Part shown: piece by piece, positions 11,828-22,600 of the stretch
Layout of the letters: every line of letters begins with the position of its first letter
How positions within the stretch are numbered: the first letter of the stretch is position 1
NCBI GenBank assembly: GCA_022559845.1
Contig: CM040118.1
Location: 446,088,053 to 446,152,052 of the forward strand
DNA length: 64,000 bases
Direction of reading: 5' to 3'
DNA from: Amorphophallus konjac
Taxonomy: Eukaryota > Streptophyta > Magnoliopsida > Alismatales > Araceae
Made by a program: the position numbers and the translations under genes
The notes under the pieces: generated by a model
Told to the model about the DNA's origin: nothing
Databases searched by the model: none
The model's input: only the letters and a program-made list of their open reading frames with translations

Positions 11828-11839
11828 GCTCTGATATCA
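11828..11839 (-). promoter_or_regulatory. Primer-binding site of the right (5') LTR
   Basis: Minus-strand TGATATCAGAGC two bases after the LTR end. It differs by one base from the usual initiator-Met primer site and matches 7597-7608. Confidence 0.8.
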
Positions 11840-12382
11840 ATTGTTAGGTCCCGTACTGTAGGAAGACAGATCTAGAGGGGGGGTGAATAGATCATTCTAT
11901 TAAAAATTTGTTCAATTAAAACATAAACACCCCATAGCAGAAACTAACACAACATCTAAGCAATTAGGCACGACGTAGATTTACCAAGCATCAAATAGAT
12001 GGACATTAAGGATTAAAAAATGACTTAAAGAATCAAACTCAAGTTAGCTCTTTGTGTGCACAAATTAAGTGTGTGTAGCAATTTGATTGGATTGAGTGTG
12101 TGATAGTATCAAATTAAACCTGTGAATGGAGATAGAGAAAATGGACAATCACATAGGCATTTAGATATGGACACGGTGATTTTTAATATAGTTCGGGACC
12201 ACGACGGGCTCCCTACGTCCCCACCTTACTCAACTGAATGAGGCTTCACTGCTGGTAAACTAGCATGGGGATAAATCCCCACACACACGGAGCCGAGCTC
12301 CAGCACACACACGCAGGGCGATGCCTGCACACACACACACACACACGGAGACAAAGTCTCCAACATGATCCAACGACTGGAT

Positions 12383-13174
12383 ATATTTTTTTTTTGGAAA
12401 AAATCCTGCCTAGTGATAGATGGGAGAGTGCACCCCTTACCAGGGGTAGGGGGAATAGCCACTCCACCATCGGACCACTAGGAGGTAAATATTATTACTA
12501 TGTAAAAAGAATAACATTTACATCACTCGAATGCTAGGCATGGCTAGCTTATCTAATCGAGCAGCACCCTTTATATTTGAAGGTAGCTCATGGTAAGAAA
12601 AGAAAGAATTACATTTGGAGATGCAAGCTAGAGAAGCTAGTGAATCCACAACAGTGTTGCCTTCTCTGTAGATGTGATTAATGGTATCCGACTGTAAAAG
12701 AATGCTCCATATTTCTCTGACGTAAATGAGAATGGACCAAGGACATTGACATTGTCTTTTGATAATCTGGACTAGAGTATGGGAATCACATTCTATTTGA
12801 GCTGGTTTAGTATCCACAGTGTGTAAGTATTTTATACCATCCAGAAGAGCACGTGCCTCGGCTATTATGCTGTTAGACTTCCCATAAAAGTGAGAGAAAG
12901 CTAATAGTATGTTTCCTCTGAAATCTCTAATGACGCCACCTCCTCCCGAGTCACTTGACAGCTTGGAAGCACCATCAGTGTTGAGTTTGAGGAATGGCCA
13001 AGGTGGGCAAGAACACTTGATAATCTTCAGCTGTGTGCGGCCAGGGGACTGAATGAGAAGTCCAAATTGTTCCAAGATTTTCCTTTTGCTACAGTTGGTT
13101 TCCTTTAGCTCGGCAGCCACACAAGTTTGTTTCACTTGAGTAATAATTTTGTGGAGAAGACTCAGCCAAGAAAC
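12383..13174 (-). mobile_element. 5'-truncated LINE inserted in the right LTR
   Basis: It is flanked by GATCCAACGACTGGAT at 12367-12382 and 13175-13190. A T-run at the left end marks the poly(A) tail. It is the same insertion as 8147-8941, copied by the tandem duplication. Confidence 0.9.
12518..13135 (-). CDS. LINE ORF2 C-terminal fragment with RNase H, open
   Basis: A 205-residue open frame covering the RNase H (RVT_3-type) tail of a plant L1-type ORF2. It has LKLNTDGAS, a Glu in the AEARALL stretch, ECDSH and HIYREGN. It lacks endonuclease and RT, so it is the leftover 3' end of a truncated insertion and not an independent gene; the ATG is internal to the original ORF2. The family differs from the LINE at 51943-57994 in its 3' end. 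Confidence 0.75.
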   Translation of the reverse strand: MKQTCVAAELKETNCSKRKILEQFGLLIQSPGRTQLKIIKCSCPPWPFLKLNTDGASKLSSDSGGGGVIRDFRGNILLAFSHFYGKSNSIIAEARALLDGIKYLHTVDTKPAQIECDSHTLVQIIKRQCQCPWSILIYVREIWSILLQSDTINHIYREGNTVVDSLASLACISKCNSFFSYHELPSNIKGAARLDKLAMPSIRVM

Positions 13175-15032
13175 GATCCAACGACTGGATCTACACGCTG
13201 CAACAGACGCAACACTCTACACACAAGAACACCGGATCGGATAGATCCACACACACACACGTAGATCTGAAGTGATCCACGCTCATACATGGATCTGAAC
13301 GAAACCACACACAAACATACAGATCTGAATAGATCCACACACGGATGCAAACATGGGGATGAACCCCAGAGCGCGCTACTCGGAACGCAGCTCACAAATG
13401 CACACGCTGCAAGTTGCAGCAAATTGAACACACTTGGATGTGTACACTGCACAATCCGACCACACACAACTCGGATGTGCACACCGCACAATCCGACCAC
13501 ACACTTGATGTTCACAGATTTAGAAGGAAATACACACTTGAAGCTCAAAGCAATTTAGAAGAGGAAACAGAAATAAAAGTTTCAGATCTAGGCTCCCCCT
13601 TAGTGAATGATGCAGATCTTGAGCGGATGTTGCTTCTCCACTTGGTTTCCACTTGATTGGCTTCAAAATGATCTTCAAATACTTGAGATTTGATGAAGAA
13701 TGCTTGGACGAAGCACTGTTCACGGAGTTCTTCCCACAACCCTCTTTCTCCCTTGATAGCCTTCATTTGATCCCTTTTTGCAATTAGGGTTTCTTGGCCC
13801 AAGAGTTATTTTTATAAGACCTAGGATGGTCAAGGGACAAGCCAGGAACCAGATCCACGATTTTAGGCAAGTTGGGAGGCTTTAAGATCAAAAAGTCCAA
13901 GATAGGGATTTTGAACACATTCATGAAAAGAAGTCAACAATGGCTGCCTCGAAAGGTTCGGTCGACCGAAATTTTCGGTCGGTCGACCGAACTCTAAAAA
14001 TTTTCAGAGTTTTCGGTTCTGGAAAGTTAGGTCGACTGAACTGCCCATTTAGGTCGACCGAACTCTGTCAGAGTTCAGTCCCTTGGTTGCTGGAAAATTA
14101 GGTCGACCGAAATGGTCCCATAGGTCGACCGAACTCTGGAAACTCTGTAAAATCAACTTGTTAACCCAGAAAATCATAGCCACACTAAAGAACCTTGCAT
14201 TTGGCCTCTTATAGAAGTTGTTTGTGGTTTGTCACCCACAATGGCTGGAGGTTATGAGAACAACAACTGAAGCATGTAGAGTTGAAACATACTCTTTAGA
14301 ATCCCACTTGAATGAAATCGACTGAGTTGGTGTACTGTCTTCATGGTTTGTTTAGCATACCTGCCTTGGGGATCTGCACTATTTAACCCCATCCTCTTCA
14401 CATCATATCCAAAAGTCCTGACGTTAATAAACCTTGATATGAGGGATTTAAGCCTATTGAGATGAATGCAGAGGCTTCAACTGATTTCCTCATATTTGAT
14501 TCTTGAATGCAAAGGCTTCATGTCATCTGAATTCAGCTAGCAATCAGACTGAAATGGTTGATGTAGAGACAAGTCTGTGGACTTGTATGACACTTCTGTT
14601 GACTGAATTTTCCATACTTTGCACATAGTTCGTCAACCTGAATTATGAATGGATCAAGAGCTTTTTAGCTGGACTGGACTGGACTTATCACCTTCCGGAC
14701 TGAACTTAGGCTTTTGCATTGCTATAGAACTGAAGGACTTGCAGCTTGCTATTCATGCATCAAACTAAACTCTAAAACTTTGATAGTCATGAGTTCTATT
14801 GGGAATTCTGACTTGGTTGAATGCAGAAGCTGGACTGAATTCCAATAGCTTGGTGATTTGCATCAGACTCAGTTGACTTGAGTTCTGAGCCCCTTTCCAC
14901 ACAGGGTTGGCTGTCAACATTTGCTTTTCACACAATTCAAAAGTGGTTAGTTGACATCATCAATAATCATGTAGACTCACCAGTGAGTCATAGTTCATCA
15001 TCATCAAAACCATCAAACCCAGGGACACAACA

Positions 15033-15401
15033 AGGTAATGCCCACACTCTATAAATATAATAAGAGATGCTACATGAGTATAGTTTTTGCTATGGCAAAT
15101 ATATAATTGTAGGTCTACCAAGAGTACATAAATGATAAACTCTAAAAACCATAATCAACATAGGAGGTCACTTGATGCAGCTGAAAATGAGGGACAAGCA
15201 TAGAATTTGGATGCTCTTTTGTTTAAAGGTGCATGCGGGTGTATGTTATGCAACAGCTAAGGATCTCATTCAGCATGACTAACACTTTGCATTTTAACCA
15301 AAGAAGGTTGTAATATGCTACAGGTGGTATTAAATGCAGCATATGCAGCTAAAGTAAAGCAATCAACAAGATGAGGAATAAATGTAGAAAATTAGACCTA
15401 C
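15033..15401. other. Host sequence between two retroelements
   Basis: It begins with target duplication AGGTA (15033-15037) and ends with CCTAC (15397-15401), the duplication of the Tat element. The stretch 15060-15180 is clearly related to 42308-42422. No gene is seen. Confidence 0.8.
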
Positions 15402-15749
15402 TGTTTGCGACCTTTTCTTTCTTTCGCGGGTCGATCGACCAACTGACTAACTGGTAGTCAAATGATAAATTAACGATGCGGGCGTGCCAGTCACATGAGT
15501 GACGAATTTGTGATGCGCACATTCTGACCCATGTCAGGCGAATGTGAGGTTAGGTCGGGACCAGCAGTCCGCCATACTGTAAAGGCTATGGCGTTAATTA
15601 CATCCCCCACGAGGAGGGAACACCTTTGATTAATTGCCGAGATAGCGGGCTGTCGAAGCCGAATTAAAAAGAGCTACAGGATGATCATGATGAAAGCATG
15701 CATGATGCATACATTTATCGTGCAGAAGATGCATAATTCATGGGATTAT

Positions 15750-15867
15750 GGATCCTCGGTACGTGGCGGAGGACATAGGTCCGAAGACCACCGTCGCGCA
15801 TAGCGAAGACTTCTGACCAGACGTAATTTGGTTTTCTATCGACGCCATTTAATATACCCGAGGATCT
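15750..15867 (-). ncRNA. Candidate structured RNA motif, copy T (Tat 3' LTR)
   Basis: On the minus strand the closing stem is nine pairs (GAUCCUCGG with CCGAGGAUC), a bulged G, then UAU with GUA. The inner stem is UGGCG with CGCCA. The GAAA-flanked variable hairpin has ACCA/UGGU arms. The hairpin UCGC-UAUGC-GCGA replaces the UCAC/GUGA of the copia copies while keeping all pairs. An extra hairpin GGUC-UUCG-GACC sits before the inner stem's 3' arm. The frame happens to be open, so a coding origin cannot be excluded for this copy. Confidence 0.55.
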
Positions 15868-16149
15868 ATGCATGCATGCGCACATGGCGTTCGTGACTAT
15901 ATTAAGCATGATAATGGAATTCATGGAAGCAAATGGTAATCGACCACATTTATTACTCCCCATCGAGAAGAGGGAAGGCAACACAAGTGTGATAGCGAAA
16001 GCACAATGCTAACGGACATGGTGATGAAGATATAATAAAAGTATAGTTTAGGCCCGTTCGGCCCTTCCTTTATTCAATTTATTGATGCTAACCCCGAGGG
16101 ACGGGAATCACCCAGGGGCAAGTAAGCGATTGGGGCAGCATGAGGCTTC

Positions 16150-16375
16150 AAAACCGGCGCGAGCGTGCAAGGTAGCTTATACGGCGCGATAAAACATAGG
16201 TGTAAGCTTTTAATCCGGAGCGGCCATCATGGATATTAACACGGCGCGAAGGCTTGAGGGCGCGCCAGTTTAGGGCACGCCGGACATGCGCAAAGGGAAA
16301 AAAAATTGAATATGAGTCTAACGTTAATCCGGCGCGGGGGGGTACCGCGCCGGCTAAGGCCGCGCCGTTCAACCC
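16150..16375. repeat. GGCGCG motif cluster in the Tat LTR
   Basis: At least seven copies of GGCGCG or GCGCGCC words, several within the longer word TTAATCCGGCGCG. A second cluster lies at about 18093-18220. The word recurs outside the LTR, upstream of the antisense gene (19111-19255). Confidence 0.75.
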
Positions 16376-16711
16376 ACCCCTTTTTTTATGAATTTCGCAA
16401 CTATTGAGTTTGTTAAGTTTTTGGTGAGGATTCTGAAGTTATTTGGGGCCAATTGCTTATTGAATTGAAGTCCAGAACTCTCCAAGAATGACGTGATAAG
16501 CCAGTGCGAGGTTACTACTCGAGCACCGGGATAATTGGGGTCCAAAATGAGTATTTCATTATGGTTTATTCATTATTAATCTGTCCAGAATTAGACAGCA
16601 TCTCCCCTGAACCTGAAGAGTTGCAGGGGAGAAGCGGGGTCATGTTCACTCATGGAACAAGCCCCTAAACCGCGGTCTGTGCGGAGACAGCCAGCAACTC
16701 CGCACGGATAA

Positions 16712-16945
16712 GGTGCCCCGAGGACTGGCCTACGAGGGACACCAAAGTTCCGTGGGTGGAGGTAACGGATGAGGCGACTGATAACAGAAGCGACACCCCG
16801 AGGACAAGCCTACAAGGGGTGGGCGACCTACAGCACACACTGCATCTGCTGAGGAGACAGAGATCTTCAGGGGAAGAGGTTCCGAGGACTAGCCTGCTAG
16901 GAACGTTCAACCTTTGGCCACCACAGAGCCCCCGGGGGACTGTGG
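16712..16945. repeat. Hairpin array with a shared 16-nt loop
   Basis: Three hairpins: arms 16712-16719/16736-16743 (GGTGCCCC, GGGACACC), 16795-16799/16816-16820 (ACCCC, GGGGT) and 16879-16883/16900-16904 (GTTCC, GGAAC). Each loop is exactly 16 nt and fits GAGGACWRGCCTRCNA. The arms differ between hairpins but still pair. A fourth, different hairpin (CCACAG...CTGTGG around CCCCCGGGGG) follows at 16921-16945. All are kept in the right LTR at 39408-39642. Confidence 0.65.
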
Positions 16946-18929
16946 GTTTGAGATTATTGGGTTAAACCCCTGTTATTGTCTGCCGTGGCCCTAAGGGAGC
17001 GTTTACCATTAAGAGGTAAGGCTCTCGACCACCCAGCACCTCTGTGAAACCATGGGGAAATGTTCCCCTCCTCGGATGACCAAGAGGAAATCAACGGAAC
17101 TCAAGCGGTGGGGAATCACAGATGAGAGAAGGGAGATGTTCGTTACCACCGGGCTACCAATCTTAGGACCCAGGTATTGACTACCGTGCGATTGGGCGGT
17201 TGGCGATTGGCAATCATATGGAGGGACAATCGGGAACACAGTCGAGATAATCCGGCCACACGGACATATATTCAAGCAACTGGACTGCGATGGTCATGAG
17301 ACGAGCGGTCTCTAATTCTCATGCGAAACAGGGCAACACAAATGGGAGAAGGAGACCAGAACTCGTGTTGAAATGGGAAGAGATATGTGCACAAGCACAG
17401 CTCTACCCTCCCAGAAAACGCAAAGGCCGTCGACTGAGAAGCAAATATAGACGGGAAAGCCCCGGGGAGGGGTTATCTCTGTAGCCCTTGATATTTCAGG
17501 GCATAAGCAAAATCGGAGAAATCGGAATCATAGGATTGTGCACAGACGGACGCCCACAGAAACCCTCTGAAGGAAATCGAGATGGGAGAAGAGAATAAGG
17601 CACGGGCCATTCAACTCACCAACATTCATATATGCAGATGTATCGCTGCCCGGTGAGGAAACTATATACATATATTACAATTCCGATGCCAGCACTATGG
17701 AACGGCCATCGATTCGCTTACAGGGAAAACCCACAAGAGAGCAGCAAGGAGGAGGGATGGCGAAGAAGGAGAGAGGAGCCGGCTCATATCATCGCCCTCC
17801 CTCAGCCTTCTCGCTTACATTCATCAGAGAGGTAGTGAAGCGAGGGAGAAGACGAAAGAAATCAAAACGACTCGAACTCCCACATGTTCCAGGGAACAGA
17901 ATGTCGGCACGAAACCTTCTTCTCTCACTCTGAGGAGCTTCAGATGGGGACGAGAGATGGCAGTCGAAGGGCGCTTGTGAGGAACCTCCACTCCTCTCCG
18001 AAAGCTCTCTTCCCCTTTTTTTCTCTATTTTTCTTCAAAGGCCCCTTTTCTCCTTGTTCTCGAGCCACCACATATATAGGGGAGCGAGTTCGAACGTTAA
18101 ACCGGCGTGGGATTGGCGCGCCGGGAACAGACTTCATCAACCTATCGCGTCGGGATTGGAGGGCGCCGATTTAACGGGCGCGCCGTATAAGGGCGCGCCG
18201 TATTAGCATTTCCCGCGCATTGCAGGTTAGCCGATGAATCCGGGGACGATCTCGGAGGTCATCGTGAACATTTATCTCGCCAATGCCCATCGAAACCTTG
18301 ATGAGATGTTTTGTGAAGCCCCTCGGTTGACGTGCGGCCGTTCTCGAGACTCAACATAGCTTCGATTTAATTACGCGGGTTTTCCGCTAATACGGCCTGC
18401 GGCTCTGTGATTCATGCTGCTGGCTTGGTCTGGCTTGTACCCAAGCTCCTTAGGGGGTTGGATGACACCAGGGATAATTCCGTCTGTGCTGGACGATCAT
18501 TCGGCCACTAACGGGCCCATTTTGTCGGGAAGCCGTACCCGTGCCGGGTGATCGGGATTTTCTGCCGTCAGAGCTTTCGGTCCTCTGTCTCGGGGAACCA
18601 GGGGGACCCCTTCATCTTCAGGAGAACTTTTCGTAAGGCGGGAAGCCACTGGGTAGACCGTCGACCTTGGTCGGACAACGGGTGTAGTGTGTGCGGCATG
18701 ACAGAGTCGATGCCGGTTCATTGGGCAAGCTTGGTTGCACTGCCGGTTGGTTGTGAGTTTGTCTCGGCTTTCCTGAGGTGAAGTCTCCGTGTCCCTAAGG
18801 GATGACTCGAGGCTCTGGCAGCTTGAGAAATCTTTGATATGTTTATATTTATCGGCTTCCGTGCTTCAGCGAGCCGGGTCCTTCGTCTTTGTGGCTTGGT
18901 CGCAGATGATCATATTTTGGGTGCCAACA

Positions 18930-18943
18930 AATGCCCCCCATAC
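18930..18943 (-). promoter_or_regulatory. Polypurine tract of the Tat element
   Basis: The minus strand reads TATGGGGGGCATT directly before the TGTTGG start of the 3' LTR. Confidence 0.75.
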
Positions 18944-19084
18944 GTGGGTGTTGCACACGAGGCACGAGTGTAGCAGGGCCGACGGATGCACTCCACCAGG
19001 CCTGACCTCCTCTTCGGTTGACAAGAGCTCTGAAGGGCCCTTAATTCGGCACAGATGTTAGTCCGACGCCATTTTCATTTTACT

Positions 19085-19305
19085 CGGTGCGCACATGACC
19101 CTTGGGCTTTCTAATCTGGCGCGGTCCCGGGCATTTTGGCCACTAATCCGGCGCGCTCTTTGCTTTTGCCATGTTAATTCGGCGCGGGTAGAAACGGCGC
19201 GCCTTTTGTATATTTGGACGTTAATCCGGCGTGCTAAATAGCGCGCCGGGTTAAACGCCCAGTGCCACCTCCATATAAGGCTTTTGCCCTTGTCTTTTTC
19301 TTCTT
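19085..19305 (+). promoter_or_regulatory. Likely promoter of the antisense gene
   Basis: Six GGCGCG-type words lie in about 150 bp (19111-19255), several as TTAATCCGGCGCG. A TATAA box follows at 19274-19278 (CATATAAGG context), then a pyrimidine-rich leader from about 19300. The spacing suits a plant RNA polymerase II promoter on the plus strand. The same GC words occur in the LTR, suggesting shared regulators. CGCG words are known targets of CAMTA factors, but no factor can be assigned from sequence alone. Confidence 0.6.
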
Positions 19306-19671
19306 CATTCCTCATTCGAACGAGCTCTTTCTCTCTCTTCCCTCTCTCCCTTTTTCCGGCGTCGAGAGCGGCGATCTCTCCTTCGGGTGAGTGGGGATGC
19401 TGTCCATTTGGGGTTTTAAAACCCTTTATTTGGGCCCCGGGAGGCTTCTGGCAGGGCTTGCTCTCGGAGCTATTTCCCCGGGTGTTCCCTTTGGCCTCGA
19501 TGTAATGCCGATGGCTGCCTTTTAGGGACCGTTCCTCAGTGGACACGCTCCCGCTTTTCTTTGGCAATCCCCTGTGCTGGGGAGACTCTGCCGAAATTTT
19601 GTCAGAAATTCACCTTTGATCAGCTATCTTCTGACTTTAACTTTTGTTTGATATGCCTTTTTGCAGCTATC

Positions 19672-22600
19672 ATGGCGTCCAACTCTTCTTCTCACGTCGT
19701 AGTGACATGGGAGAATGTCAATTCCCTCGACTGGGGGCACGGCCAAGTGGCCATAGTTGCGGAGTTTTCGGATTCAGAGACAGACACTGTGGACACCAGC
19801 CATCTTCTTATCCTCAGGGGTGACTCTTTTCATTATGACAGAGAGGGCGTGACCAGGAGAGATTATCCCAAGGACAAGCACCTGATGTCCCTTCTTCAAC
19901 GCTTCAACCTTCAGGGGAAGAGGGATGTGTTCGCCGTTCGGAAGGTCGAGCAGGCCTTGCTGGTGGAGAGAGACAGCCTGACCGAATGTGTGATGCGGGG
20001 AAGACCCATCTATCTCCCCGGGGAGGTCAGGAAATGGAGCGTTGTGCTGGGGCTGCAAGACCTGGCTCCAGCAGACGGATTGCTGACCAGAGCTCCCGAG
20101 TTCGTACCTGCTCGGTGGAATGACTCCGCGGGCAGAGTGGATCGGGAGAAGCCGATCTTTGGTCTATTCCTTGCCCCGTTGAGATGGGGATATAGAGATG
20201 AATCATTCTTGCTGAACTGCTTGGCGGTTCGCTTCAAGCACCAGGTATCAGTGGGGTGGTTCGCTGAGCTGAAAGCTACAGACGCTCATGCATTCAGGCC
20301 CGGAGCAGTGGAGTTCACAGACTATGTGCTGCATCATTACGCTCCTCTTCTGACCAGGGCCGGCATATATCATAGCATGTACGCTTCAAGGTACCGGTAC
20401 CCAATCTCACGGGGCTTGTGTTGTGGAATGATCGAGGTATTTTGCCCCGAATATAACACTTTCTACACTTCAGAGGGGGAGACCTCTTTAGACTTGTGGA
20501 GTCTATCGCAGCTCAGCGGCCTACCCATTGACGGGGAACCGTATGAAGAAGTTTGCTAGCCTGACTGGTTGAAAGACCAGACCGACGGTGACGGTCGGTA
20601 TTTGGCGGGCTACGCCTATCGGTATCTGATGAAGGCGTATCGCACCCTTTTTCATTCGTCGCACGATACGAGGGAAGCTCGGAAGCCGGGCGAGAAGCGA
20701 AGAGTGTGGATGGGTGCCTGGCTTCAATATTTCTTCCAGGGGAAGAATAAGTATGAAGATTTTCCTCCAATAGCACCAGTGGCCCAGAAGCGGAAGAAGA
20801 GGGTGCAGCGCCAGGCCGCTTCATCATCTTCTTCGAGAGGAGGGCAGGGGGAAAACCCAAACCCTACCGGTGTTGATGCAGTCACTCACTGTGCTGCATA
20901 TCTGGTTTATTAGCTCTATTCTTTCGCTCTTCCGCAAGGTGACGAGAGCGTGATCAGGGCGGAAGCCATTTACCCGGCCTGCCTTATGGCTTGGGGTACC
21001 AAGCTGTCTCTTTGCCCGGTGGCTTTGTGCCTCATTTACAAGATGTTGGGAGACTTGCATAAGACGCGCCTCCCCAGAAGCCTTCGGACGGTCGGTCCGC
21101 TACATTTCTTTAACGCTTGGGTCTGCACCCTGTTCCCAGAGGCGGCTCCTCGGGCATTACAAGCGGTTCCTCTTGTCCCGCGTATGATAGAGTTTGCGAG
21201 TGCTGAGCCATCTTTACTAGCGGAGCAACTCTACGCCATTCGGGGTAAATTGGCCCGCATCCCCATGGATTCGCCTGGGGCTCTTCATTTCTGGAGCTTA
21301 GCTGCCCATTCGAGCCCGCTGACGAACAGGACGAGACAGTGCAAGCTCTTTGAGACTGAGGAGTACATCCATCCGATTTCCAAGGCCAAATATACCAAGC
21401 CCATTCTGGAGTCGGAGTTGATTGATTGGGCGCTGGCTATCAGGCCTAGTGTCCTGGTATTCCGCAAGAGCGGTATTCTGTGGTTGGAGCCGTATTACCC
21501 ATTCCGCTTCAGTCGGAACTTTGGCTACGACCAGCAGATTCCACATTCTCCTTCACAATTTGCATTGCCCAACAGGCATAGGGCCAGGCAGGTTTCAAAT
21601 GACGATGCCCGGATATGGTGGGACTTTTTCCATCGCCGTGAAGACGTTTCTTTTCGGGTGCCAACCCCTGCGCGCTTCCCTCGCGTCACGCCCGAATACG
21701 TCAAGTGGTGGAACGCGCGGACGGGATTTTACAGGAACTCCCGGAGAGAGTGCTGGGCCGTGGCGGAGCACAGGTTTTTAGCTTCCCAGTCAGAGCCAGT
21801 TCTTGACATTGAAGCCTATTATTTGAAGAAGTTGAAGTCTTGGACCAATACAGAAGTGAAGGCCTATATGGAGGCCCGCAAGATTGTGAAAGGCCGCAAG
21901 ACGAAAGTTGAACCGAAGCTGCCTCCGATCAACAAGGATGATTATGTGAAGACCCTTCGGGGTTTATGCCGGGTAAGCAGTGAGAGGGTGATTCTCCAAC
22001 AACTCCCTTTACCGGTAGAGGAGCCCATCGCGGCTGTGACCGACTGGCATCCCGAGGTGGATAGGTTGTATCCCTATCGGACTTTCATTCGCAAGGAAGA
22101 CATGCGGGATGCCTTGTACGACAACACTCCCTGGCTATTTACACTCCTTCGGTCGCATGGCCTGTCGGTGGGCGGGCCGAGTGAAGCCATCATGGACCAT
22201 CCTCTTCAGATCTCATTCAAATATGCAGACAGGTGGGGGCTGGACCACCTGAGCCTGTATTATCTCCTATCATCTCGTGGTCATGAGGACCTGGCGCTAC
22301 TGGCCGAGCCGAGCGAAAAAATTGGAGATATGTGCTGGCTTATTCGCGAGGCGGCTTCGAGGGACAAAACGCCGTCGCTATTCTATTGGCCTCTCTTCCC
22401 CTTCTATATGGGACCGGCAAGTATGTTTCATTTCTTCTTTCAGGCCTTTTGGCCAGCTTCTTCTTTTCATTGTGGTGTGTCATTCTCACCTTCGTGCATG
22501 TGCAGTCCGACCGACTTCGGAGGAGACCCGACACTTCAGGGAACTGATCATAAAGGCCCAAAAGCCAACATATTTTGAAGTTCCTGAGCCTGCCCCGACC

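Larger units (their letters stand above)
9416..13644. repeat. Second copy of the ~4.24-kb tandem duplication
   Basis: Nearly identical to 5171-9415, with scattered substitutions, a 3-bp difference in gag and a 2-bp difference in the LINE fragment. It continues into the normal remainder of the right LTR at GTTTCCACTTG. Confidence 0.9.
11842..15032 (-). repeat. Right (5') LTR of the SIRE-like element
   Basis: About 3.19 kb including the ~0.79-kb LINE insertion; without it the length agrees with the left LTR. It ends ACACAACA, followed at once by the AGGTA target duplication. It holds the conserved hairpin block (12186-12245) and the GGTCGACC array (13958-14140). Confidence 0.9.
15402..18929 (-). 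repeat. Left (3') LTR of the Tat element
   Basis: About 3528 bp, highly similar to 38113-41626 (about 3514 bp). One difference is 14 bp near 16270-16290, absent from the right LTR. It contains a structured RNA motif, a hairpin array, GGCGCG-rich segments at both ends and a TTTCCCGC (E2F-type) word at about 18209. Confidence 0.93.

Noticed and set aside
15715..15984. Peptide coding as the reason for motif conservation
   Set aside because: The Tat copy and S1 are open and share a few residues, but S2 differs in length by one base and has stops, so the frame is not kept. It remains a weaker alternative.
17290..17484. Small reading frames in the Tat LTR, present in both LTRs
   Set aside because: Presence in both LTRs follows from their shared origin; no domain and no codon pattern supports coding.
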